From NCBI RefSeq assembly GCF_000620665.1, contig NZ_KK211162.1, forward strand, positions 248,001 to 312,000: a stretch of DNA of 64,000 nucleotides. The letters are read 5' to 3'. A program made the translations under genes and the position numbers. Within the stretch, counting starts at the first letter, position 1. Each line of letters begins with the position of its first letter. The notes under the pieces were generated by a model that saw only the letters and a program-made list of their open reading frames with translations, was not told the DNA's origin and did no database searches. Origin of the DNA: Sphingomonas sp. URHD0057. Its GTDB lineage: Bacteria; Pseudomonadota; Alphaproteobacteria; Sphingomonadales; Sphingomonadaceae. Shown piece after piece: positions 1 to 6,333 of this stretch.

Positions 1-69
1 CAGCCAGCGATCCGAGCCCTGGTCGAAATCGCAATGGATCTGGACGCCGATCTTCGCGGGCGCGTTCAT
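1..69 (-). CDS. Partial phage early gene, N-terminus only
   Basis: Only the first 23 codons of a leftward gene are in the window (product begins MNAPAKIGVQIHCDF). The ATG at 69 overlaps the stop of the upstream gene by one base (TGATG), as in the other genes of this leftward operon. The function cannot be judged from this piece. It shows that the leftward early operon, and so the prophage, continues beyond the window edge. Confidence 0.5.
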   Translation of the reverse strand, partial: MNAPAKIGVQIHCDFDQGSDRWL

Positions 70-308
70 CAGATCAGCGCCTCGGAATAGGCCGCGCGGA
101 AATCCTCGACGCTCAGCCCGGTCGACTCAGCCAGGCGCACGTCGAATTCGGACTGCAGATCGGTGAGCCGCGTCTCGGCTTCGGTCGCGCGGTCCTCATG
201 CTCATCGCCGAGCGCATCGTCATAATCGCGCTTCGCTTCCTTCAGGTCGAGCAGCACGTTCGACAGCGAGCGCGGGCGGATGGTGACGACGGCGTTATGC
301 GGTGGCAC
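69..308 (-). CDS. Small phage early protein, helical, unknown function
   Basis: About 79 residues, rich in charged residues and predicted mostly helical (the middle has a KEAKRDYDDALGDEHEDRA stretch). The GTG at 308 is chosen because AGGAG lies 7 nt upstream; a GTG at 314 is also in frame. It overlaps the end of the zinc-motif gene upstream and is coupled to the next gene by TGATG. It is a member of the leftward early operon. I do not recognise the family. Confidence 0.55.
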   Translation of the reverse strand: MPPHNAVVTIRPRSLSNVLLDLKEAKRDYDDALGDEHEDRATEAETRLTDLQSEFDVRLAESTGLSVEDFRAAYSEALI

Positions 309-510
309 GTTCACACTCCTCTTCGTCTTTCACGAGGCGATGGAGATCATTCGCGGTCAGCTTGCCGGCGCAGTCTCCGCAGACGTCGACCTCTTCCCAT
401 TCCGCGACGCGGCTGCCGTCACCGACCGACTGCATCACCTTGAACGAGAGATACGGCGGGCGGATGGGTTGGTCGCAGCCGACGCAATGGCCGAAGTGGA
501 CGCGGGGCAT
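295..510 (-). CDS. Small phage zinc-binding protein (two CxxC motifs)
   Basis: 71 residues with two CxxC pairs, CVGC at about residues 9-12 and CGDC at about 43-46. This arrangement suggests a single structural zinc site, as in zinc-ribbon proteins. A strong ribosome site (GAGGAGG) precedes the ATG at 510, and the start overlaps the upstream stop (TGATG). A DNA- or protein-binding early regulator is possible, but the family is not recognised. Confidence 0.6.
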   Translation of the reverse strand: MPRVHFGHCVGCDQPIRPPYLSFKVMQSVGDGSRVAEWEEVDVCGDCAGKLTANDLHRLVKDEEECERATA

Positions 511-698
511 CAGACGGCCTCCTCGCGCGCAACTTGTTTGCTCATCAGATAGGCCAGCGTCCCGACGGCATCGATCAGTCGATCAACGCGGTTGTCGATA
601 AGCTCCACGTCAAAGGCTCGGCTGGCGCGAGACTCTTGCGAAATCTGCTCCAATTGCGCGCAAAGGGCGTCGAGCCTGATGAGAAGGTCGGACCTCAC
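510..698 (-). CDS. Small phage early protein, unknown function
   Basis: 62 residues from the GTG at 698, which forms a GTGA overlap with the upstream stop. A longer reading from 734 would run far into the upstream gene and is less likely. The sequence is a helical segment (LLIRLDALCAQLEQISQES) followed by a hydrophobic end. There are no recognisable motifs. It is part of the translationally coupled leftward operon. Confidence 0.5.
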   Translation of the reverse strand: MRSDLLIRLDALCAQLEQISQESRASRAFDVELIDNRVDRLIDAVGTLAYLMSKQVAREEAV

Positions 699-988
699 GC
701 TGCCCTCGCGTTCAACAGAGGATCGCCTCGGCACTCGGTCAGCTGCGCCGCATACCGCCGCTCAAACTCATCGACCTTCGCGCGATATTCAGCCCGCAGC
801 GCATCGCGCGCCGTGATCTGATCCCACAGCTTGGGGATCGCCCAGGTCTGCTGGATCGCGTCCTGATGCTCGGCCAGTGCGGCGGCGAGATCGACTTCGC
901 GCTGCGGGTCCGGCTTTGGGCAGACCATCGCGAAGAACTTGGCGCCGGTCATGCTGGCGGCGGGGACGGTGATTAGGCGGTCGGTCAT
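695..988 (-). CDS. Phage early protein, unknown function
   Basis: 97 residues from the ATG at 988, which overlaps the upstream stop as ATGA. An in-frame GTG two codons earlier is possible. The C-terminal half is a charged helix (ALRAEYRAKVDEFERRYAAQL). No family is recognised. Tight overlaps on both sides support expression as part of the leftward early operon. Confidence 0.55.
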   Translation of the reverse strand: MTDRLITVPAASMTGAKFFAMVCPKPDPQREVDLAAALAEHQDAIQQTWAIPKLWDQITARDALRAEYRAKVDEFERRYAAQLTECRGDPLLNARAA

Positions 989-1230
989 TGCCACACCTTC
1001 GCGGCGATGATCGCTGAGCCGACCGTTGCCATGCAGCCCGCGTAAAAGCCGAGGTAGAATGGGATCATGCGAGGCGCGGACAAAGCGTCGCCGATGCGCT
1101 CCAATGTCGAGGGGCGGCGCGCACGGAGGGCTTCGATCAGGTCAGGCCGGCCCTCATTCTCGCGGGCAATGTCGTCCAGCGTTCGAACCGGCACATGCAC
1201 GACGCGGTGAAGGTGGTGGAGGTCGCCCAC
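985..1230 (-). CDS. Phage early protein with C-terminal membrane segment
   Basis: The frame is open from a TTG at 1299, but that start would lie inside an operator-like palindrome. The GTG at 1230 has GGGGA about 8 nt upstream and is preferred, giving about 81 residues. The C-terminus has one hydrophobic segment (MIPFYLGFYAGCMATVGSAI), so a small tail-anchored membrane protein is likely. It would be the first gene of the leftward operon, directly downstream of two operator-like sites. Function unknown; the start is uncertain. Confidence 0.45.
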   Translation of the reverse strand: MGDLHHLHRVVHVPVRTLDDIARENEGRPDLIEALRARRPSTLERIGDALSAPRMIPFYLGFYAGCMATVGSAIIAAKVWQ

Positions 1231-1274
1231 GGTGTAATTCCCCAAGCGGCGGGATGCCGCGTTGAGGAGGTTAT

Positions 1275-1290
1275 TTAGCACGATTGCTAA
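1275..1290. promoter_or_regulatory. Operator-like palindrome OL1
   Basis: Perfect inverted repeat TTAGCA-CGAT-TGCTAA. The same half-sites recur at 1307, 2320 and 2379. It lies just upstream of the leftward early operon, so it is a likely binding site for the repressor encoded at 1596-2309. Confidence 0.7.
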
Positions 1291-1306
1291 GCGATGCAAC
1301 CCTATA

Positions 1307-1322
1307 TTTGCAGCAATGCTAA
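1307..1322. promoter_or_regulatory. Operator-like palindrome OL2
   Basis: TTTGCA-GCAA-TGCTAA, one mismatch from the perfect repeat at 1275. The two centres are 32 bp apart. It sits between the stop of the gene at 1324 and the leftward operon. Confidence 0.6.
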
Positions 1323-1323
1323 A

Positions 1324-1596
1324 TTATTCGCACAGGCTCGGCTCGCTCACGTCGGGCGGCAGGATCGCGACCTTGCCGTCGCTGCTGAAGTAGAACACCG
1401 AGAAACCGATGTAGCCGCCATAGCTGTTCTTTGCGTTGACCCATCCGCAGACGCCGCCCTTGCCGTCCATCGGTCGCAGGTCGCGGAACTTGGCTGAGTC
1501 GGCATCCTTCAATTCGGCCTTCACCGCGGCGATAGCGGCCTTGCGCTGCTCGGCGCTAACCGTAGGCGTAGCGAGCAGCAGGAGCAGGGCGATCAT
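1324..1596 (-). CDS. Small exported protein co-transcribed with the prophage repressor
   Basis: 90 residues. The N-terminus (MIALLLLLATPTVSA) looks like a signal peptide cleaved after VSA, leaving a periplasmic domain of about 75 residues with two cysteines (in GVCGW and SLCE). The start overlaps the repressor stop (TGATG), so it should be translated in the lysogen from the repressor transcript. That placement is typical of lysogenic-conversion or superinfection-exclusion genes. This is inference from position only; the family is not recognised. Confidence 0.6.
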   Translation of the reverse strand: MIALLLLLATPTVSAEQRKAAIAAVKAELKDADSAKFRDLRPMDGKGGVCGWVNAKNSYGGYIGFSVFYFSSDGKVAILPPDVSEPSLCE

Positions 1597-2309
1597 CAGT
1601 AAACTTCCCCGATGACCTTGTGGATCGCAGCGACCCGCTCCTGCTCGACGCGGAACGTGACTTCCGGGTTGAACTGCCGCAGCTCGATGAAGGTGGCGCT
1701 GCGCCGGACCATCTCCTTGATGAGCACGGTCGACACGCGATCCCGATGATCGCCCTCGCCTGGTCCGCCCTTGAGCTGAACCACGACGTCATCGCCGATC
1801 GACACTGGCGCGCGCGGGCTGACGATAACCCGGCGCCCTGGTCGGAAGCGCGGGTACATGGAGTCGCCCACGACGGTCAGCGCATAAGCCTCCTTGTCGC
1901 GCGCGAGGCTCACCGGGCGGGCAACGTGCTCAAGCACTTCCGCCATGTCTAATTCAGTTAATTCTATATCCCGCTCAGGATCAAAGGAATCTGCGCCCAT
2001 AGCCGTCCCTACAAGTGGGATGGCCGGCAAATCGCCCGAGCCGTACTTTTCATCGAACGGCCGGTCTCCGAACGACGCAACCTCAGCCCTGACGGTTTGG
2101 TTCCGAATGCCCCAACCTGGGAAATCGGGGTAGCGCTGGCGCAGCTTCTGGACGGTATCCCGACCTAAGCGCGTGGTAGCCTTGCCGTTGTAATGGCGGG
2201 TGATGGTGGTCGCCGCTGCGCCGATTTCCTTGGCGACGCGACTCGGGATGCCACCGGCCCAATCGACCAGATCCCTGACGAGCTGATGATCGTCGTCGGT
2301 TTCCCCCAT
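1596..2309 (-). CDS. Prophage repressor, HTH plus S24 peptidase-like domain (CI/LexA type)
   Basis: 237 residues from the ATG at 2309; an in-frame ATG at 2375 would overlap two operators. The N-terminal 65 residues form a helix-turn-helix (VAKEIGAAATTITRHY). A linker leads to an S24/LexA-like domain with the GDSM serine at about residue 150 and the partner lysine at about 198 (LIKEM). In this family, RecA-stimulated self-cleavage lifts repression; whether this protein cleaves itself is not shown by the sequence. It lies between two groups of operator palindromes and diverges from a Cro-like gene, so it is the expected master repressor of lysogeny. No Shine-Dalgarno precedes 2309, so the mRNA may be leaderless. 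Confidence 0.85.
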   Translation of the reverse strand: MGETDDDHQLVRDLVDWAGGIPSRVAKEIGAAATTITRHYNGKATTRLGRDTVQKLRQRYPDFPGWGIRNQTVRAEVASFGDRPFDEKYGSGDLPAIPLVGTAMGADSFDPERDIELTELDMAEVLEHVARPVSLARDKEAYALTVVGDSMYPRFRPGRRVIVSPRAPVSIGDDVVVQLKGGPGEGDHRDRVSTVLIKEMVRRSATFIELRQFNPEVTFRVEQERVAAIHKVIGEVY

Positions 2310-2319
2310 GTGGAGCAGA

Positions 2320-2335
2320 TTAGCCGAAATGCTAA
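2320..2335. promoter_or_regulatory. Operator-like palindrome OR3
   Basis: TTAGCC-GAAA-TGCTAA, one mismatch from the consensus TTAGCA-N4-TGCTAA. It is the site nearest the repressor start, so occupancy could autoregulate the repressor. Confidence 0.65.
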
Positions 2336-2345
2336 GCGGCGGCTC

Positions 2346-2361
2346 TTTGCAAGAGTGCAAA
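2346..2361. promoter_or_regulatory. Operator-like palindrome OR2
   Basis: Perfect inverted repeat TTTGCA-AGAG-TGCAAA, a variant of the TTAGCA half-site (compare the left half of the site at 1307). Its centre is 26 bp from the site at 2320 and 33 bp from that at 2379. Confidence 0.55.
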
Positions 2362-2378
2362 TTGAGTTGTTGCATTGC

Positions 2379-2394
2379 GTAGCAATCCTGCTAA
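2379..2394. promoter_or_regulatory. Operator-like palindrome OR1
   Basis: GTAGCA-ATCC-TGCTAA, one mismatch from the consensus. It ends 9 bp before the Cro-like start codon, so it should overlap the rightward early promoter. Confidence 0.65.
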
Positions 2395-2403
2395 GTGATC
2401 CAA

Positions 2404-2622
2404 ATGGACCAGCAGGACATCATTCGCGACATCGAAGAGCGGGCCGCCAAGCTTCAGCTCTCGATCAATGAGATTTGCGTGAAAGCCGGGGTCCACCCCA
2501 CAACCTTCTCTCGCTGGAAATTAAGCGAGAAGAACCCTCAGCCGATAGGCGCCACCCTCAAAAGCCTATCGGCGATCACCCAAGAGCTGGAGCGCGTCGA
2601 GGCCCTGAAGGCCGCGGCGTGA
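2404..2622 (+). CDS. Cro-like small HTH protein
   Basis: 72 residues with one helix-turn-helix (SINEICVKAGVHPTTFSRWK at about 21-40). It is divergent from the repressor and is the first gene to the right of the operators, the position of Cro in lambda-like switches. The ATG at 2404 has no ribosome site, and an in-frame GTG at 2395 is possible. A leaderless message starting inside the operator region would fit. Confidence 0.7.
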   Translation: MDQQDIIRDIEERAAKLQLSINEICVKAGVHPTTFSRWKLSEKNPQPIGATLKSLSAITQELERVEALKAAA

Positions 2623-2738
2623 CCCCCACCATTTCCAACACGGGCGGCGCTTTCACAGATTCCCTGGGCGCCACGCTCGTCAGGGTTTGGAGAGGTCGCC
2701 CCCGCTCCAAACCCGCACTTTCTGATCGAGCGCCTTAA
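2619..2738 (+). CDS. Possible 39-residue coupled ORF
   Basis: The GTG at 2619 overlaps the stop of the Cro-like gene (GTGA) and opens 39 codons, ending one base pair before the next possible start. It is basic at the C-terminus (RVWRGRPRSKP). The only support is that it tiles the gap with the same overlaps used by proven neighbours. No family is recognised. Confidence 0.3.
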   Translation: MTPTISNTGGAFTDSLGATLVRVWRGRPRSKPALSDRAP

Positions 2739-2861
2739 ATGCCGCCGCGGGGGAAATTCGAGACGACCAGCGCAAAGGCTGGTGGCGGGGGGCGCCGGCG
2801 CATCGCTGGCCGTCTCGCTACAGGCAATGTTCGCACTCATTGCAATGCGGGTGGTCAATAA
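2739..2861 (+). CDS. Possible 40-residue coupled ORF
   Basis: The ATG at 2739 directly follows the stop of the preceding small ORF. Its own stop overlaps the ATG of the next gene (TAATG at 2859-2863). The product is Gly/Arg-rich. It may serve only as a leader that couples translation to the HTH gene at 2861. The evidence is positional. Confidence 0.3.
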   Translation: MPPRGKFETTSAKAGGGGRRRIAGRLATGNVRTHCNAGGQ

Positions 2862-3244
2862 TGGCGACCGCGGCCGACGTCCTATATCGCGCACCCGAAA
2901 CATTTAGCCGGTCGCTGTTCGGGCGTCCGTCCAGCGGCTCTTATCGGGCCGCGGTGGCGCAAGTGATCCGCGAGGTCAAAGCGCGCCACAAGCTGTCGAA
3001 CGAGCGCGTGGCCGAGCTGGTCGGCTGTTCCGAGCAGACCATCGCCAACGCCGAGACCGATCGGGCCGAAAACAACCTCAACCCGGTGACGCTCCTCAAC
3101 ATCGCCTACGCTTTCGGCGAGGAAGCGATCGAGCCGGTGCGGGCCCTCTATCTCTGCGCGCCGACTGAAGAGGTCACAGCCGAGACGCGGCTCAACCGCA
3201 TCGAGCGCGAGGTCAATGCGCTGCGGAAGGAGATCGACGCATGA
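2861..3244 (+). CDS. HTH early regulator with C-terminal coiled coil
   Basis: 127 residues. A helix-turn-helix of XRE type is centred on RVAELVGCSEQTIANAETD at about residues 53-71. A charged helix at the C-terminus (TRLNRIEREVNALRKEI) probably oligomerises. The ATG at 2861 is preferred over an upstream in-frame one at 2840 because it forms TAATG with the preceding ORF. By position it could act like CII, but that is inference. It overlaps the HNH gene by ATGA. Confidence 0.65.
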   Translation: MATAADVLYRAPETFSRSLFGRPSSGSYRAAVAQVIREVKARHKLSNERVAELVGCSEQTIANAETDRAENNLNPVTLLNIAYAFGEEAIEPVRALYLCAPTEEVTAETRLNRIEREVNALRKEIDA

Positions 3245-3762
3245 GCGAGTGGCGAGCAGTCGCGAGTGCACCGTCCTATGAAATATGTCGGGAAGGGCAA
3301 CTCAGGCGAGCGGCACCAGGGCGCGGAGCTAAGGTTGGTCGCCCTGTGAGCGTTTGGGTCGACCGATATGGTTACGCGTTCGTGCGCCTCGGATTGGGGC
3401 GCGGGGTGCCTCGCAACTTCAAGCTGAGTCGTCTCGTTTGTGAGGCGTTCCATGGTCCCGCCCCATCTCCAACCCACCATGCGGCTCACAATGACGGGAA
3501 TCCCGCCAATAACGCCGTCGACAACCTCCGTTGGGCGACTCCCGCCGAAAACAATGCTGATAAGCGATTGCACGGCACACATTTGCTCGGCGAGCGGCAC
3601 GCCGGCGTTAAGGTTACAGATGCAGAACTCAGATCGGCACGACAACAGTTTACTGGTGCACGAGGCCAAGTAGCTCAATTCGCGCGCGACTTCGGCATCA
3701 GCCGTAGCACCGCATACAACCTTCTCCATCAGCGCGTTCGTTCGGGGCAGATGCCATGCTGA
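3241..3762 (+). CDS. Free-standing HNH endonuclease with NUMOD4-like N-terminus
   Basis: 173 residues. The N-terminus (EWRAVASAPSYEICREGQLR) resembles the NUMOD4 DNA-binding motif of phage homing endonucleases. The centre carries the HNH_3 pattern (HHAAHNDGNPANNAVDNLRW at about residues 79-98), and the C-terminus a further HTH-like segment (FARDFGISRSTAYNLL). The gene is visibly less GC-rich than its neighbours, which fits a mobile homing-type gene inserted in the early region. A second HNH gene lies at 6333. Confidence 0.8.
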   Translation: MSEWRAVASAPSYEICREGQLRRAAPGRGAKVGRPVSVWVDRYGYAFVRLGLGRGVPRNFKLSRLVCEAFHGPAPSPTHHAAHNDGNPANNAVDNLRWATPAENNADKRLHGTHLLGERHAGVKVTDAELRSARQQFTGARGQVAQFARDFGISRSTAYNLLHQRVRSGQMPC

Positions 3763-3896
3763 CGCGCGCCCGCTCTTTGCTCAACGCCTACTTCGCCGCG
3801 CAGCTGTTGCTCACGATCATCGCGATCTCGTTCATCGCTGGCTTTTGGGCCGCGACCGCAATGGCGATCGGCATGGTCAAGGCGGCGGCGGCATGA
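3756..3896 (+). CDS. Small phage membrane protein
   Basis: 46 residues with one long hydrophobic segment (LLLTIIAISFIAGFWAATAM). The ATG at 3756 overlaps the end of the HNH gene, and its stop overlaps the next start (ATGA). It is a single-span inner-membrane protein of unknown role. Confidence 0.5.
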   Translation: MLTRARSLLNAYFAAQLLLTIIAISFIAGFWAATAMAIGMVKAAAA

Positions 3897-4012
3897 TCCA
3901 AGAGCTATTCCGCTGCGTCGTCTGCAACGCCGATTTCGACACGCCCGGCGAGCTGCGCCGTCACACATGCCCGGCCAAGGCCAAGCGCCAGCACGAACCG
4001 ACGGGGCCCTGA
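3893..4012 (+). CDS. 39-residue single zinc-finger protein
   Basis: The ORF begins with ATGA overlap at 3893 and encodes one compact C2HC-like finger, CVVCNADFDTPGELRRHTC at about residues 8-26, then a basic tail. The finger spacing resembles C2H2 domains, which are rare in bacteria except in phage and Ros/MucR-type proteins. A small DNA- or RNA-binding early protein is likely. Confidence 0.55.
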   Translation: MIQELFRCVVCNADFDTPGELRRHTCPAKAKRQHEPTGP

Positions 4013-4034
4013 TGGCGCGGGCGGGGGGAATCCA

Positions 4035-4271
4035 ATGAACGCGCCCTTCAGGCCGTGCCTTCGCGTGTCTGTGCGCCCTGACGCCTTGCTGGCGCGCATG
4101 GAGCCGGACGAGCTCGACCGGATCATGCGCTGGCTCGGTTGCCGGTCGAACGGCCAGATGGGCGAGCGGATCGGCGTCAATCGCGGGACTGTGCAAACGT
4201 GGCGCAGCGGGCGGGTCGGTGTGCCGCGCCACATCGCGATGCTGCTGCGGCTTCTGGCGGCTGAAATCTGA
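4035..4271 (+). CDS. Small HTH DNA-binding protein
   Basis: 78 residues. The second half is an XRE/Cro-like helix-turn-helix (GQMGERIGVNRGTVQTWRSG at about 40-59). GGGGGA lies a few bases before the ATG at 4035. It is probably an early transcription regulator; its target is unknown. Confidence 0.65.
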   Translation: MNAPFRPCLRVSVRPDALLARMEPDELDRIMRWLGCRSNGQMGERIGVNRGTVQTWRSGRVGVPRHIAMLLRLLAAEI

Positions 4272-4278
4272 CGTGCGG

Positions 4279-4416
4279 ATGATCGACCATTTCGCGGAGA
4301 TTCTTTCGCAGCACGGCGACGGCGACAGGGCTGCGGCTCAACTCGGCAAGTCCCGCGGATGGGGACAGGGCGCGCTGCGCCAGCTCCGCAAAGAACTTGG
4401 ACCACAGGCAAACTGA
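4279..4416 (+). CDS. Small phage protein, possible HTH
   Basis: 45 residues from the ATG at 4279 (a GTG at 4273 is equally possible), starting just after the stop of the HTH gene. The segment GDRAAAQLGKSRGWGQGALR could form a short helix-turn-helix. No family is recognised. It is followed by an AAGGAG site for the next gene. Confidence 0.45.
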   Translation: MIDHFAEILSQHGDGDRAAAQLGKSRGWGQGALRQLRKELGPQAN

Positions 4417-4428
4417 AGGAGAAACATC

Positions 4429-4818
4429 ATGGCACGATCCGACCCTAAAACCGCGCAAGTCACCGAAGTGATCGCTCCCGATTTCGCGAAGATGAAGCGC
4501 ATCTTCCTCAACGACCTGAAGCCGGCCGACGAAAAGAGCGCCAAGATTCGCGGCGATCTCAGCGCGGCCTGGGCGATGATCGAGAAAGACTGCCACCTGA
4601 ACAAGCGGGCCGCGAAGCTGCTGTTCAAGCTCAACGGCGAGAGCGAAGAGACGCGCGACGACTTCCTGCGCACGCTCTACGGCGGCATGAAGGCGCTCGG
4701 GATCGGCATTTCGCAGGATCTCGTCGACAAAATGAGCGGCGACGATGCGCCGGCCATGCCGACGGTCGACAAGCATGGTCTCGGTCAGGAAAATCTCGCG
4801 ACGCTCGACGCGGCGTGA
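4429..4818 (+). CDS. Phage early protein, unknown function
   Basis: 129 residues, mostly charged helices, with a good AAGGAG site before the ATG at 4429. The core (KRAAKLLFKLNGESEETRDD) has no catalytic signature that I can recognise. It overlaps the next gene by GTGA. It is probably an abundant early protein, judging from the ribosome site and the position ahead of the modification genes. Confidence 0.6.
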   Translation: MARSDPKTAQVTEVIAPDFAKMKRIFLNDLKPADEKSAKIRGDLSAAWAMIEKDCHLNKRAAKLLFKLNGESEETRDDFLRTLYGGMKALGIGISQDLVDKMSGDDAPAMPTVDKHGLGQENLATLDAA

Positions 4819-5528
4819 CCCTTCACTACCACATGGGTCCGGTCACGCCGGAAGGAGCGCTTAGGCAGCTCGCCGGAGAGATGCTTGGCGTGTCCTTCGC
4901 CTACCCCTCGCAGGTGGAGACAATCCATGAAATTGCGCAGTCTGTTATGCTGGATAACGGCGCATTTACGGCGTTCAAGCAAGGCCGTCCGATTACTGAT
5001 TGGACTGCTTACTACGAATGGTGCGCCCGTTGGTTGGACTATCCCTCCACTTGGGCGGTGATTCCCGACGTTATTGCTGAAGGATCGCAGGCCCAAGACC
5101 CCTTGGTCGATCAATGGCCGCATGGAGACCGCGGCGCTCCTGTTTGGCACACTGGCGAGCCGATCGCGCGGCTGTTGCGCCTGTGCGAAAAGTGGCCGCT
5201 CGTCTGCATCGGATCGACTGACGATCATTGGCAGGTCGGCGGGCCATTGTGGACCGTGCGGATGCACGAAACCTTCGAAGAGATAGAGCGAGCGTTCAAG
5301 CGGACGCCTCGGCTGCACATGCTGCGCGGCATGGCACAATGCGGAGGGCCTTGGCCATTCTACAGCGTCGACAGCTCATCGGTCGCCCAGAACCATTGGC
5401 GCCGTCGAGCGCCGCTATTTGCGGGTGAGGGCGATGCCGAGTTTTGCTCTGGCCCTTATGCGCGGCGATTCAATGTCGTTCAGTGTCCGCCGCGTTGGCA
5501 ACCTCCAAGGGTCGAGGTCGCGGCATGA
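4815..5528 (+). CDS. DpdA/TGT-like protein (possible 7-deazaguanine DNA modification)
   Basis: 237 residues from a GTG that overlaps the preceding stop. Several spaced motifs resemble the tRNA-guanine transglycosylase/DpdA TIM barrel. These are VMLDNGAFTAF at about 44-54 (compare the SDSGGF aspartate of TGT), AVIPDVI at about 81-87, VCIGSTDD at about 130-137, and SVDSSS at about 184-189, near where the second aspartate would sit. Phage DpdA relatives exchange guanine in DNA for a deazaguanine as restriction protection. No queuosine-precursor genes are visible here, so host preQ0 would be needed. The assignment is by motif memory only. Confidence 0.45.
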   Translation: MTLHYHMGPVTPEGALRQLAGEMLGVSFAYPSQVETIHEIAQSVMLDNGAFTAFKQGRPITDWTAYYEWCARWLDYPSTWAVIPDVIAEGSQAQDPLVDQWPHGDRGAPVWHTGEPIARLLRLCEKWPLVCIGSTDDHWQVGGPLWTVRMHETFEEIERAFKRTPRLHMLRGMAQCGGPWPFYSVDSSSVAQNHWRRRAPLFAGEGDAEFCSGPYARRFNVVQCPPRWQPPRVEVAA

Positions 5529-5776
5529 ACATCTATCGCCAGCGCTTCACTGCGCCATGCTGCAACAATGGCTTGGTCGTAATCTACAAACTCAAGATCG
5601 AGACGGCCGACACGATCATGGTGGAGGATATTCAGGCCGCTTGCGTCGAAGCGGCCGGCTTGCCGAAGCCATATCACGAAAACATCGCCGACTTTCTGAG
5701 TGATCGCTTTGGCGGGCGACAGCGCATTCGCGCCCACCACCACGGGACTGACATTGAAACGAGGCGCGGCGAATGA
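5525..5776 (+). CDS. Small phage protein, unknown function
   Basis: 83 residues, ATGA overlap on both sides. The N-terminus has adjacent cysteines (APCCNNG) and the C-terminus several histidines (RAHHHGTD), so metal binding is possible. It lies between the DpdA-like and RuvC-like genes and is presumably co-expressed with them. No family is recognised. Confidence 0.5.
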   Translation: MNIYRQRFTAPCCNNGLVVIYKLKIETADTIMVEDIQAACVEAAGLPKPYHENIADFLSDRFGGRQRIRAHHHGTDIETRRGE

Positions 5777-6333
5777 ACTTCCTCGCTCTCGACTTAAGTG
5801 TCCGCTCGACGGGATTCGCGCTGTGGTCTCAGGGCCAAGCGCTTCCCGTCAGCGGCACATGGGCGCTCGGCTCGCTTGAATGGCGCGGCCGGGCGTTCGT
5901 TCGTCTGCATAAGCAACTGCTCGACCTTCACCGTGTCGCATCCCTCGACGAGATCGTGTTCGAGGAGCCGCTGTCGCCCGGCTCGCTGCACGGGCACACG
6001 AACGTGGCGACGCTCTACCTTGCCGCCGGCCTAGCCGCACACGTCGAATCCTTCGCGGAAGCGGTCGGCGCTCGGCACCGGGCGGTGCATCAGGCGACAT
6101 GGCGCCGTCACTTCATCGGCAAGATGCCGCGCGGGACCAAGACGCCGGACCTGAAGCATATGGCGATGACGCGGTGCCGTGATCTCGGCTTCGACGTCCA
6201 GAAGCATGACGCGGCGGAAGCGTGCGGGCTGCTCGATTATCAGCTGATCGTCGCGGGGATCATCGCACCTTGGCGGGCTGGCGTCCTTGAGCGCGAGATG
6301 ATGCCAAGCATCGACGGAAGGGCGGCGGTCTGA
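5773..6333 (+). CDS. RuvC-like Holliday-junction resolvase
   Basis: 186 residues with an RNase H/RuvC fold pattern: first aspartate in LALDLSVRSTGFA (D7), a glutamate pair in IVFEEPLS (about 64-65), and a late aspartate in KHDAAEACGLLDY. Phage RuvC relatives resolve branched DNA before packaging or during recombination. The length is close to the usual for the family. It is coupled to its neighbours by ATGA and TGATG overlaps. Confidence 0.75.
   Translation: MNFLALDLSVRSTGFALWSQGQALPVSGTWALGSLEWRGRAFVRLHKQLLDLHRVASLDEIVFEEPLSPGSLHGHTNVATLYLAAGLAAHVESFAEAVGARHRAVHQATWRRHFIGKMPRGTKTPDLKHMAMTRCRDLGFDVQKHDAAEACGLLDYQLIVAGIIAPWRAGVLEREMMPSIDGRAAV

Noticed and set aside
2346-2375. Repressor start at the ATG at 2375
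   Set aside because: This would place the start codon among the operators and add 22 residues with no HTH-family similarity. The ATG at 2309 fits the domain start better.
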